Shown here piece by piece: positions 1 to 7,107 of a stretch of DNA of 19,143 nt. This DNA is from Lachnospiraceae bacterium UBA3643 (GTDB lineage Bacteria > Bacillota > Clostridia > Lachnospirales > Lachnospiraceae): the NCBI GenBank assembly GCA_002373855.1, contig DFKO01000193.1, positions 1-19,143 on the forward strand, in the 5' to 3' direction. Numbering within the stretch: the stretch's first letter is position 1; each line of letters opens with the position of its first letter. The notes beneath the pieces are model-generated. The model saw only the letters and a program-made list of their open reading frames with translations. It ran no database searches and was not told where the DNA came from. A program made the position numbers and the translations under genes.

Positions 1-121
1 CATCTCCCAGATAATTCCTTATCCAACCATGCGCATACAAGCCAATGATAATCTCAACAATTAATAAGATTACCGTTGATACACCGTATATTAATCTTTT
101 CTTCATCAATTCTTTATCCAT
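1..121 (-). CDS. DUF2809 family membrane protein, N-terminal part (cut by window edge)
   Basis: Only the first 40 codons are in the window. The translation starts MDKELMKKRLIYG and continues into a hydrophobic segment (about residues 10-28) ending in a G-LYAHGWIRNYLGD stretch, which I recognise as the start of the small DUF2809 family of integral membrane proteins of unknown function. The ATG lies 6 nt after the stop codon of the preceding 33-aa ORF and has no clear Shine-Dalgarno sequence, so translation is probably coupled. A second in-frame ATG (MKKRLIYG) five codons later is an alternative start. Family assignment is from memory of the N-terminal pattern only. Confidence 0.7.
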   Translation of the reverse strand, partial: MDKELMKKRLIYGVSTVILLIVEIIIGLYAHGWIRNYLGD

Positions 122-127
122 ATTAAA

Positions 128-229
128 TTATTTAGGAATCATCTGTCCCATGATGCCCCAGTAAACTTCCATGTCCGATAATTCTTCACTGTTTTCTATT
201 CCCACAAATTCAAAAAAGTTTTCAAACAT
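128..229 (-). CDS. small ORF, 33 aa, unknown function
   Basis: A 33-codon ORF beginning MFENFFEFVGIEN and ending MGQMIPK. It has a GGAG ribosome binding site 7 nt before the ATG and fits tightly between the GNAT gene (25 nt upstream) and the DUF2809 gene (6 nt downstream), all on the same strand. The protein is acidic and amphipathic with no signal peptide or known motif. Translation may serve to deliver ribosomes to the DUF2809 start, which lacks its own Shine-Dalgarno sequence. It could also be the remnant of a longer gene. I do not recognise it. Confidence 0.45.
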   Translation of the reverse strand: MFENFFEFVGIENSEELSDMEVYWGIMGQMIPK

Positions 230-254
230 TTTAAATCTCCAATAAAATTTTTCT

Positions 255-794
255 CTAATTTTTTATTACATACATCTGCAGCATTTCATCATAAGTACTG
301 CTGTAGAATTCGTCTTTTAGCACACCACCATTGTTCTTAATCACTCCTGCTGATGCAATATTCACTTTATCGCATGACACCAGTACTTCATGTATTCCAA
401 CTGTCTCACAGACTTTTATACCTTCAGCTAGCATATCTGTTCCATAACCTTTTCTTCTTTCAGTAGGTCTCACGGAATATCCGATATGTCCGCCTTCTTT
501 ACGAAGGAAATCATTTAATGCCAATCGTATATTTATCGTCCCAACGATTCTGTCATCAGATTCACGCACATAAAAATATGTCAGATCAGGTACTTTGTTT
601 TCCTGCATATTGGCTATATCCATCGCATCTACCAGCTTTTCAAGCCATTTATCATATGTTGATTCCTGTAGGAAACGATCGAGTGCTCCGGTCCCGTTTA
701 TTTCCGAGTCGTATTCATAAAACTCATTTATATATTCAATTGCTTTGTCTTTATATTCTATCGTAGGAAATACTAATCTCATTCCTTCACGCAT
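255..794 (-). CDS. GNAT family N-acetyltransferase
   Basis: 179 aa. The C-terminal half carries the acetyl-CoA binding motif A of the GNAT fold: IGYSVRPTERRKGYG, with the RRKGYG loop that holds the pyrophosphate of acetyl-CoA, followed by the helix TDMLAEGIKVCE and a motif-B-like segment (VLVSCDKVNIASAGVIKNNGG). The preceding strand (YFYVRESDDRIVGTINIRLAL) is the usual beta-strand pair before motif A. The layout resembles the predicted acetyltransferases of COG3981. The acceptor substrate cannot be read from sequence. GGAG lies 8 nt before the chosen ATG; an ATG four codons in has no proper spacing. It follows another GNAT gene by 44 nt on the same strand and is probably co-transcribed. Confidence 0.88.
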   Translation of the reverse strand: MREGMRLVFPTIEYKDKAIEYINEFYEYDSEINGTGALDRFLQESTYDKWLEKLVDAMDIANMQENKVPDLTYFYVRESDDRIVGTINIRLALNDFLRKEGGHIGYSVRPTERRKGYGTDMLAEGIKVCETVGIHEVLVSCDKVNIASAGVIKNNGGVLKDEFYSSTYDEMLQMYVIKN

Positions 795-838
795 ATCATA
801 TTCTCCGAATTAACTGTTATGTTTGTGAAGCCTAAGCT

Positions 839-1321
839 TCATAACTTTGTTAATTCCTTAATGAAAAACCTGTTCATTGTAGAATGAACTACCTCTTTAG
901 GCCTCTCTATCTCTTTATATCCACTCTTTTCATATATATGAATGGCTGCCTGAAGGTTATCGTGAGTCTCAAGATATGAAGATTTATATCCGGCTTCCCT
1001 CATCTTGTCTTCAATAAAGCTGACCATTGTATATGCAAAGCCTGCTCCCTGGACCGATTCATCAAGGTAAAGCTTCTGTAATTCTGCCGTATCTTTCATA
1101 AATGACAGCTTCGCATATCCTATACCACCTACGACATGTCCATTATCATCACATACCACATAGTAATCGCAGTAAGGTACAGAGTACATCTCAGTTAATT
1201 TATCGATACCTGCATCAAAATATACTGTTCCGGGAATATCGAGCTTATGCTTTTTTAGATTTGTTCTGAGAATATTCGCTATTATTGCATCATCATCTTT
1301 ATTTATTAATCTAAATGTCAT
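839..1321 (-). CDS. GNAT family N-acetyltransferase
   Basis: About 160 aa. GNAT core is visible: VVGGIGYAKLS strand, then LQKLYLDESVQGAGFAYTMVSFIEDKMREAG (motif A; the Q-G-A-G-F-A loop binds acetyl-CoA), then SSYLETHDNLQAAIHIYEKSGYKEI (motif B, with the conserved YEKSGY end). Substrate unknown. The start is taken as the ATG whose A overlaps the stop of the preceding gene (TGATG), with AGG 7 nt upstream; a GTG one codon earlier is possible but closer to the ribosome binding site. The one-base overlap indicates translational coupling to the 140-aa protein. Tandem GNAT genes are common in accessory operons. Confidence 0.88.
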   Translation of the reverse strand: MTFRLINKDDDAIIANILRTNLKKHKLDIPGTVYFDAGIDKLTEMYSVPYCDYYVVCDDNGHVVGGIGYAKLSFMKDTAELQKLYLDESVQGAGFAYTMVSFIEDKMREAGYKSSYLETHDNLQAAIHIYEKSGYKEIERPKEVVHSTMNRFFIKELTKL

Positions 1322-1743
1322 CACTTCACCTTTAATAGTCTGTTTTTCTCTCCGTTAGGGAGCATGTTCTTTTTGATCATTATATAATTACGAAACTCCT
1401 GTGTCCTCGCATCATAATATTTATCCCAGTTCTTTACGATGATATGAGCCATGGCATCAACCGTAGCCCTCTTATAACCTGAGGACCATCCATGATTTCC
1501 GAGGTTGTATACCATCCCGTCTCCCACTGCATATACACTGTAATAGCATCCCGGATCAATGCCTCCTCTGTCGATATCACTCCAGAAAAATATCTCTTCA
1601 TCAATAGTCAGCAATTGAAAGATATTTTTTATCATCTCTTCTGTAGGTATTTCCTCACTGAAGACTTTCAGTTCACCACGAAAATCCGGCGTCACCTCAA
1701 AGCCCAAATCTCTAATTTTACTAATCAATTCTTTATTAATCAT
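1321..1743 (-). CDS. hypothetical protein, 140 aa
   Basis: I do not recognise this protein. It is soluble and mixed alpha/beta by appearance, with an aromatic and glycine-rich centre (DRGGIDPGCYYSVYAV, YNLGNHGWSSGYKRA) and a basic C-terminus. It has no signal peptide or membrane segment. The ORF is closed upstream by an in-frame TAA three codons before the ATG, so the start is fixed; there is no Shine-Dalgarno sequence, and a TATAAT hexamer ends only 7 nt before the ATG, raising the possibility of a leaderless message. Its stop overlaps the start of the next GNAT gene, so it heads this gene set. Confidence 0.7.
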   Translation of the reverse strand: MINKELISKIRDLGFEVTPDFRGELKVFSEEIPTEEMIKNIFQLLTIDEEIFFWSDIDRGGIDPGCYYSVYAVGDGMVYNLGNHGWSSGYKRATVDAMAHIIVKNWDKYYDARTQEFRNYIMIKKNMLPNGEKNRLLKVK

Positions 1744-1762
1744 AGTTTTTATTATAACACGA

Positions 1763-1828
1763 TATAAAAAAATAATGGTTCCGATGCATTGCGCTTGTGC
1801 TTAGCATCGGAACCATTATTTTTTTATA
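1763..1828 (-). terminator. long perfect hairpin terminator, copy 1 of a repeated element
   Basis: A 25-bp perfect inverted repeat (1763-1787 and 1804-1828) with a 16-nt loop, ending in a seven-T run on the minus strand. It lies just after the stop of the foldase gene and reads as its intrinsic terminator. The inner part (GGTTCCGATGC, loop, GCATCGGAACC) is identical to the hairpin at 5144-5209 except for one loop base. Inside the loop GCG can pair with the following TGC (one G-U pair) around a CTTG tetraloop, only on the plus-strand RNA. Confidence 0.85.
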
Positions 1829-1845
1829 CGAATAGAACCAAAAGT

Positions 1846-3156
1846 TTATTTAGCTAAATCTGTTACGTACTCAAGTACCTTCTGATCAAGGAGATATCCC
1901 TGAATGGTTGACTCGCCGTAATCATCGTAGAATGACTGAACATCCTCATAACCATACTGGGTAGCGAGTTCCTGAACCTCTGTATCATCTACAGTGATAC
2001 CGTAGTTCTCACCGATCGCATTATAGATAGCCTCCACACATGCAGATGATTTTGCTGACTCCATGAGGTCTGCGAGGAACGTATCAGTAGTCTGGCCATA
2101 GTATGAGAGCAGTGTATCAAGGTCTGTGCCGTACATCTGAGCCATAGACATGTAGTAGTCATATGTTGAATCGTAATATGTCTTTACAGTCTCCTCTGAG
2201 ATCTGATTTACGTAGTATTCCTTTGTTACGAGACCGTATACCTGTTCCTCAACGATAAGGCTCTTGTAGTAATCCCTGCACTCATCAGCTGTAGTAATAT
2301 CTGTAAAGTGTGTAGCCACGATCTCATCTGTGAGTTCAGAAACCTGGGATACAATCTCATTTAATGTGATTGTAAATACTGCTTCCTTGCCTGCAAGGTC
2401 CGGTGCACCGTAGTCCTCAGGGAATGTCACGGTGATATCCTTTACCTCACCGACTTCCATACCGATGATGCCTTCCTCAAATCCCGGGATGAAATTGCCG
2501 GCACCAAGTGCTACCTGCTGATCATCTGCAGATCCGCCTTCAAAGAGTTCTCCGTCAATGTACCCTGCAAAGTTGATGCTGACTGTATCATACTTTTGGC
2601 ATACAGTTCTGTCTCCCGGATCCTCTGTATAATACTGCATGAGGTCTGCATAGATGTAATCTTCTAATTCCTCATCTGTGACATTGATCTGAGACTTTAA
2701 GTATTCTGTGTCATCTAGGTTTATTACATATACATAATTACCGTCTGCTGTATCGATACGCATCATCGTTCCGTCAGATACCTTTGCCTCTGCCTCTGAT
2801 TCTGTGATGGTATTGATAGCTGATATATCTGTATCGTATACTGCCGGTGCGCCGTCAGCTCCCGGTACATCTCCTGATACAGTGCCGATCTGACCCTGGG
2901 ATGCGGTATTGCCGGACACATCGCCTTCACCTTCACTATTTTTCTTTGACAGAAAGACTACACATATCACAATGACTGCTATGGCAAATACTGCGATAAG
3001 TGCCTCTATTATATAGAGTGTCTTTTTGTTATCTTTTTCTCCTTTTTCTTCTGATGCCTCTTTTGCGGCATCTTCTGAAACATCTTTTGTCTCTTTCTCG
3101 ATATCGGAATTAAGATCTTTTTCCTGATCGTTATTCTCTGTGTTCATTTCAGACAT
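1846..3156 (-). CDS. membrane-anchored FKBP-type peptidyl-prolyl isomerase, trigger-factor-like
   Basis: 436 aa. A very acidic, low-complexity cytoplasmic tail (1-45) precedes one membrane segment (about 47-70), then a linker rich in G, S and D (72-108). Residues about 188-268 are an FKBP domain ([56 protein letters not shown]), as in trigger factor. The C-terminal part (275-436) is helical and Tyr/Glu-rich, like the trigger factor substrate-binding arm. Topology N-in/C-out suggests a foldase for secreted proteins, in a role comparable to PrsA; that is inference. The ribosome-binding domain of trigger factor is absent. AGGA lies 7 nt before the ATG. It is transcribed singly, divergently from murE, and ends at a strong terminator. 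Confidence 0.85.
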   Translation of the reverse strand: MSEMNTENNDQEKDLNSDIEKETKDVSEDAAKEASEEKGEKDNKKTLYIIEALIAVFAIAVIVICVVFLSKKNSEGEGDVSGNTASQGQIGTVSGDVPGADGAPAVYDTDISAINTITESEAEAKVSDGTMMRIDTADGNYVYVINLDDTEYLKSQINVTDEELEDYIYADLMQYYTEDPGDRTVCQKYDTVSINFAGYIDGELFEGGSADDQQVALGAGNFIPGFEEGIIGMEVGEVKDITVTFPEDYGAPDLAGKEAVFTITLNEIVSQVSELTDEIVATHFTDITTADECRDYYKSLIVEEQVYGLVTKEYYVNQISEETVKTYYDSTYDYYMSMAQMYGTDLDTLLSYYGQTTDTFLADLMESAKSSACVEAIYNAIGENYGITVDDTEVQELATQYGYEDVQSFYDDYGESTIQGYLLDQKVLEYVTDLAK

Positions 3157-3210
3157 GAATATTCCTACCTTTCATAATGCTTTATTCTCCCGTCGCAAAA
3201 CGACTTTTTG

Positions 3211-3240
3211 ATTATAACATAATCAGATTATTTTTGTACA
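3211..3240 (-). promoter_or_regulatory. probable promoter of the foldase gene
   Basis: Minus-strand TATAAT (3211-3216) preceded by TGTACA at 18 bp spacing (3235-3240). The -35 match is weak but the -10 is perfect. A short stem (GTCG/CGAC) lies in the predicted leader. Confidence 0.45.
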
Positions 3241-3283
3241 ATATAAACATCTATATTTCATTTATTTTTCACAAATGCTTTCT

Positions 3284-3312
3284 TTGACATATACGTTTGC
3301 CGGGTGTATCCT
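3284..3312 (+). promoter_or_regulatory. probable promoter of the murE-like gene
   Basis: TTGACA (3284-3289), 17-bp spacer, TATCCT (3307-3312). Perfect -35, moderate -10. The leader would be about 33 nt, with AGGGG 6 nt before the ATG. Confidence 0.55.
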
Positions 3313-3351
3313 TAAATTGTGTGTAGTTAACATAACAAAAAGGGGAAAAAC

Positions 3352-4842
3352 ATGATACTTTCTGATTTGTTAAAAGATGCCGGGGCTCATGGTCTCGTGA
3401 TTAAAAATATCGTTGGCGATACCAATGTATCCATCGACAGTATTGTATATGATTCAAGACTGGTTAAGGCAGGCAGTGCATTCTTTTGTCTGGTTGGAGC
3501 CAGAAGTGACGGCCATACTTATGCTGCCGACTGTATAGCAAAGGGTGCATCCGTATTGTTTGCCAGCAAAAAAATCGACGAGAGTAATGCCACAGTAGTC
3601 TATGTTGATGATTCAAGAGTTGCCCTCAGGATAATTGCCGATGCTTTCTATGGTCATCCTGCAGATAAATTAAAGCTCATAGGCATCACCGGTACAAAGG
3701 GCAAGACCACTACTGCCCACATGATAAAAGGCATCCTGGAAGCTGCCGGTATGAAGGTCGGCATGATAGGTACAAACGGTGCCTATGCAGGAAGCAAAAA
3801 GCAGGATACAGTCAATACCACTCCGGAATCAGCCGAGCTCTCGAGACTCTTTGCCTGGATGGCAGACGAGGGTATCACCCACGTAGTCATGGAGGTATCC
3901 TCCCAGGCGTACAAGACAGGACGCTGCGACGGACTTACATTTGAGATGGCTGCATTTTTGAATATCACTCCCGATCATATCGGCGAGAATGAGCACGCTG
4001 ACTTTGAAGAATATTTCCACTGCAAGAGCATGCTCTTTGATCACGCTGCCCATGCTATCGTAAATATTGATGCTGACCGATGGCAGGAAATGATAAAAGG
4101 CGTAGGTGACAGATATACTACTGTCTCAATGAATGGAGAGGCTGATCTCTATGCAGACGGTTTTGAAAACACATGGGAGCCCGGAATCCTTGGACTGAAA
4201 TTCAACTGTCACGGTTTATTAGAGGGTGAATACAAACTGTCCATGCCCGGTGATTTTAATGTAGGCAATGCTCTCTGCGCTGCCGCCATAGCCCTAAAAC
4301 TCGGTGCTGATGAGAAAGCCATCAAAGATGGTCTTAAAAATGTACAGGTAAAGGGCAGGATGCAGCTCATGACATGTGCTGCGCCCATCACTACCCTGCT
4401 CATTGATTACGCCCACAACGCTGTCAGTATGGAGCATCTGCTCCTCACATTAAAGGAGTACAACCCGAGACGCCTCATAGTCATGTTTGGCGGTGGCGGC
4501 AACAGACCAAAGGCAAGGCGCTACGAGATGGGCGAGATGGCCGGTAAGTATGCAGACTTTGTCCTGGTCACATCAGACAACTCCAGATATGAGGATGTAA
4601 ATGACATCGTAAAGGATATCCTGGTAGGTCTTAATAAATACGATACTCCCTATGAGATAATCACCGACAGAAAGAAAGCCATACACTATCTCTTAGAGCA
4701 CTGTGGCAAAGATGATATCGTGGTTCTCGCCGGTAAAGGACATGAGGAATATCAGGATATAATGGGTATAAAGACTCACTTTTCCGAGCAGGAGATAGTC
4801 GAGGAATATATGAAAGAATACAACGAAAAGGAGAATAAATAA
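3352..4842 (+). CDS. murE: MurE-family Mur ligase (UDP-MurNAc-tripeptide synthetase type)
   Basis: 496 aa, normal for MurE. It is an ATP-dependent cytoplasmic amino-acid ligase expected to add the third residue (meso-diaminopimelate in most relatives) to UDP-MurNAc-L-Ala-D-Glu. Visible: N-terminal UDP-binding region with VYDSRLVKAGSAFFCLVG (33-49), ATP P-loop GITGTKGKTT (111-120), TTPES (156-160), NITPDH (204-209), the lysine expected to be carbamylated at about K225 (YFHCKSMLF), and C-terminal domain DYAHNAVS (352-359) and GGGGNRPKARR (380-390). The usual DNPR substrate motif reads DNSR (409-412) and the usual DYAHTPDS reads DYAHNAVS, so it is a divergent paralogue rather than the classical dcw-cluster enzyme; amino-acid choice is open. 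Start has AGGGG 6 nt upstream. TAATG overlap with the next gene. Confidence 0.85.
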   Translation: MILSDLLKDAGAHGLVIKNIVGDTNVSIDSIVYDSRLVKAGSAFFCLVGARSDGHTYAADCIAKGASVLFASKKIDESNATVVYVDDSRVALRIIADAFYGHPADKLKLIGITGTKGKTTTAHMIKGILEAAGMKVGMIGTNGAYAGSKKQDTVNTTPESAELSRLFAWMADEGITHVVMEVSSQAYKTGRCDGLTFEMAAFLNITPDHIGENEHADFEEYFHCKSMLFDHAAHAIVNIDADRWQEMIKGVGDRYTTVSMNGEADLYADGFENTWEPGILGLKFNCHGLLEGEYKLSMPGDFNVGNALCAAAIALKLGADEKAIKDGLKNVQVKGRMQLMTCAAPITTLLIDYAHNAVSMEHLLLTLKEYNPRRLIVMFGGGGNRPKARRYEMGEMAGKYADFVLVTSDNSRYEDVNDIVKDILVGLNKYDTPYEIITDRKKAIHYLLEHCGKDDIVVLAGKGHEEYQDIMGIKTHFSEQEIVEEYMKEYNEKENK

Positions 4843-5138
4843 TGGTTAAACATGTAATCATCTGGACACTTAAAGACGACATAGCAGACAAAGACGCTGT
4901 AAAGAAAGGTATTAAGGAAGGTCTGGAAGGACTTAAAGGTGTTGTCCCCGGCCTCACTGACATAAAGGTTTATATCGACGGACTGCCAAGCTCAAATGCC
5001 GATCTGATCCTTGACTCCACATTTGAGGATGAAGCTTCATTAAAGGGATACGCAGTTCATCCCGAGCATGTAAAGGTTGCCGATACCAAGGTCAGACCAT
5101 TTACCGCTCAGAGAAGTTGCTTTGATTACGAAGTCTAA
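4842..5138 (+). CDS. Dabb (stress-responsive alpha/beta barrel) family protein
   Basis: 98 aa, the usual length for a single Dabb domain, a ferredoxin-like fold that forms dimeric barrels. Typical features are the start MVKHVIIWTLKDD, the central GLKGVVPGLTDIKVYIDG, DLILDSTFEDEASLKGYAVHPEHVKV, and the C-terminal strand RSCFDYEV. The Y-HPEH pattern is a family hallmark. Biochemical role is unknown for most bacterial members. Its ATG shares one base with the stop of the MurE-like gene (TAATG), with GGAG upstream, so the two are translated together; a functional link to peptidoglycan precursor synthesis is not proven. Confidence 0.88.
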   Translation: MVKHVIIWTLKDDIADKDAVKKGIKEGLEGLKGVVPGLTDIKVYIDGLPSSNADLILDSTFEDEASLKGYAVHPEHVKVADTKVRPFTAQRSCFDYEV

Positions 5139-5143
5139 GTATT

Positions 5144-5209
5144 AAATAAAAAATATGGGTTCCGATGCATTGCGCTCGTGCTTAGCATCGGAACCCATAT
5201 TTTTTATTT
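5144..5209. terminator. long perfect hairpin, bidirectional terminator, copy 2 of the repeated element
   Basis: 25-bp perfect inverted repeat (5144-5168 and 5185-5209), 16-nt loop, A/T runs on both sides. It sits between the convergent Dabb and SH3 genes and should terminate both. Core and loop match the copy at 1763-1828 except one loop base, while the outer stem differs with paired changes on both arms. Confidence 0.85.
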
Positions 5210-5218
5210 TTAATCTTT

Positions 5219-6916
5219 CTAATCAAGATACTCACTCTTTACGTAAGCTTCTCTGCCGTTATAGATAATCTTGGTCCATCCGTTTTCATCCTCGGCTAGC
5301 TGAGGATATGTCTCCCCTGCGTATCCTGCACCCAGGATCGTAGAGTCTGTATTTGCCTCAGATCTGATATTTACAGTCTCCTTGATCTTTACAGTACCGA
5401 TTGCCGTACTCTCGTCGACTTCCTCAAAGTCAAGTCTCTCAAGGTACTGGGAACTGATATATGCTATCTCTCCGTTAAAGTCAACCTTGCTCCATCCGTT
5501 TGCCTGCTGCTCATAGCAGTTTAAGATGGTTCCCGCAGTTACCTGGTCAACCTTGTCGGCGAACTCACTGTCAGAAGCTCTGACATTTACTGTATCCGTT
5601 ACCTTTACCTCAAATGTAGCCAAAGCGTCCTCTGCAGTAGTCTCCGGCTCTTCATCTTCGGTATCTTCTATGATCGCTGCAGCTGCCAGCTCCTGGCCTA
5701 CAGCATCTTTTATAGTCTGATTGATCTCTGTGATGTAATCAGAATATTCTATATTTTCATCAAGCACTTCATGATACTGGGCATCGATCTTGGTCATGAG
5801 ATCCTTTACATCGGTCTGCTCAGATACCTGAGAGATATAGTTGGCTATATTCTCGTCGAGATTTCCGGAGTAGATATAGAGTCCACCCTCCTCATCAGTA
5901 CATACGAGGAGTGTCATAAGGGCGGGAGCCAGCACATCCCAGTTGTACAGTTTTACATCATATACTGCGTATACGATATATGAGTTGTCATACGGTCCCG
6001 GCTTTGTGTAGCATGTTACATTTTCATAGTTTTCGATATATTCACTGGTCACTCTTATCTTGACTAGCTCGATATCATCTATATTTACATCAGATGCCCG
6101 AAGCGAATCTTCATTATCGGATGCTCTGGCGCTTAAATACAGTGCCACAAAGTTTGTCACATCGGGGTAAGCATCCTGCTGGAGTGCCTGCTGGGTGACC
6201 TCGACATTGCCGTCTGCCGATACAGCTGCATTTTCAGAGAGATTTACGACATTGCCTCCATCTTCTCTGTTCTTTTTGCTGACACCGATCAGTATGATTA
6301 TGACTACCATGAGCATGACTGCTGTTGCAGCTATGGCATAGGCAGATATCTTATTCTTTTTAAAGTATTTTATTATGTCGGATATGAGCTTGTTAAAGCG
6401 GTTCCACTTTTTATTGCTCTTTTTCTTTCCGGATTTTTTCTTGTCCTGACCTTTGTCAGAATCTGACCGTTTTTTCTCACTGTTTTTTTTGCGTTTTTCG
6501 TACCGGTTCTTTTTAGGCTTTTCTGCCCGGGGCTCCTCCTCGAAATATTCAGTGTCGCTGACTATCGCGCCTTCCTCATATTCCTGAATCACCTCGTACT
6601 CTCCGTCCGAATCGCCATTTACCTCCACATACTCTTCTCCGCCTGATGTGGCAGGCTCTACGTGGGTCTCAGTCTCAGGGGGCAGCTCATACTGCTCCGG
6701 CATGTGGAAGTCTTCTTCCTCCTGTACCTGTACCTGCTCCTGCTCGCTGACCATATCACCAGCTGTCTGCTCTTCAGGTACGTTTTCGGCAGCATTCTCC
6801 TTTTGCAGGAGCTCATCCTCTGTCACTGCCTCATGTATCTCATTAAGGGATACATTTCCGCCACTCTCCCTTTGGGAACCACGTATATTTTTATTTCTTG
6901 ATTTCTTTTTGCTCAT
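5219..6916 (-). CDS. membrane-anchored protein with two C-terminal bacterial SH3 domains
   Basis: 565 aa. Order: short basic start (MSKKKSRNK), a strongly acidic stretch (about 30-130), a strongly basic stretch (about 131-175, many K/R), one membrane segment (about 191-212), an extracytoplasmic domain of unknown fold (about 245-405), an acidic linker (416-432), then two SH3_3-type repeats (about 436-493 and 507-565), each with the TVNVRAS / TVNIRSE start, a GW-K core and a closing Y-YL. Bacterial SH3 domains generally bind peptidoglycan or cell-wall peptides, so a wall-facing role is likely; no catalytic domain is present. The ATG has only a weak CGGG upstream. It follows the tRNA-Arg gene by 54 nt and ends at the bidirectional hairpin. 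Confidence 0.82.
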   Translation of the reverse strand: MSKKKSRNKNIRGSQRESGGNVSLNEIHEAVTEDELLQKENAAENVPEEQTAGDMVSEQEQVQVQEEEDFHMPEQYELPPETETHVEPATSGGEEYVEVNGDSDGEYEVIQEYEEGAIVSDTEYFEEEPRAEKPKKNRYEKRKKNSEKKRSDSDKGQDKKKSGKKKSNKKWNRFNKLISDIIKYFKKNKISAYAIAATAVMLMVVIIILIGVSKKNREDGGNVVNLSENAAVSADGNVEVTQQALQQDAYPDVTNFVALYLSARASDNEDSLRASDVNIDDIELVKIRVTSEYIENYENVTCYTKPGPYDNSYIVYAVYDVKLYNWDVLAPALMTLLVCTDEEGGLYIYSGNLDENIANYISQVSEQTDVKDLMTKIDAQYHEVLDENIEYSDYITEINQTIKDAVGQELAAAAIIEDTEDEEPETTAEDALATFEVKVTDTVNVRASDSEFADKVDQVTAGTILNCYEQQANGWSKVDFNGEIAYISSQYLERLDFEEVDESTAIGTVKIKETVNIRSEANTDSTILGAGYAGETYPQLAEDENGWTKIIYNGREAYVKSEYLD

Positions 6917-6970
6917 AATATAACCCGAAATTTATATTTATAGTCCTGCGAAATTATATTTTACAGTAAG

Positions 6971-7042
6971 TGCACCCGACAGGAATCGAACCTGCATTAA
7001 AGGCGTCGGAGGCCTCCGTTCTATCCATTAGACTACGGGTGC
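6971..7042 (-). tRNA. tRNA-Arg (anticodon CCG)
   Basis: Cloverleaf read on the minus strand: acceptor GCACCCG / CGGGTGC, D arm GTCT...AGAAC, anticodon stem GAGGC / GCCTT with 7-nt loop CTCCGAC giving anticodon CCG, short variable loop TAAT, T arm GCAGG TTCGATT CCTGT, discriminator A. No CCA is encoded. It decodes CGG arginine codons. Confidence 0.93.
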
Positions 7043-7054
7043 ATACACCGTAAT

Positions 7055-7083
7055 ATATTAGCATAAACTCCCTTAAGTGTCTA
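7055..7083 (-). promoter_or_regulatory. promoter of tRNA-Arg
   Basis: Minus strand TAGACA (7078-7083), 17-bp spacer, TAATAT (7055-7060), 12 nt before the mature tRNA 5' end. Confidence 0.6.
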
Positions 7084-7107
7084 CTTTTCGGGTATCAATG
7101 CAACGGA

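Noticed and set aside
824..841. GAAGC/GCTTC hairpin after the second GNAT gene as a terminator
   Set aside because: Short stem with no T run on the transcribed strand; the downstream GNAT gene is probably in the same operon.
1763..5209. The two matching hairpins as terminal repeats of a composite mobile element
   Set aside because: Both copies are in the same orientation, each forms a complete terminator at a gene end, and the enclosed genes include no transposase.
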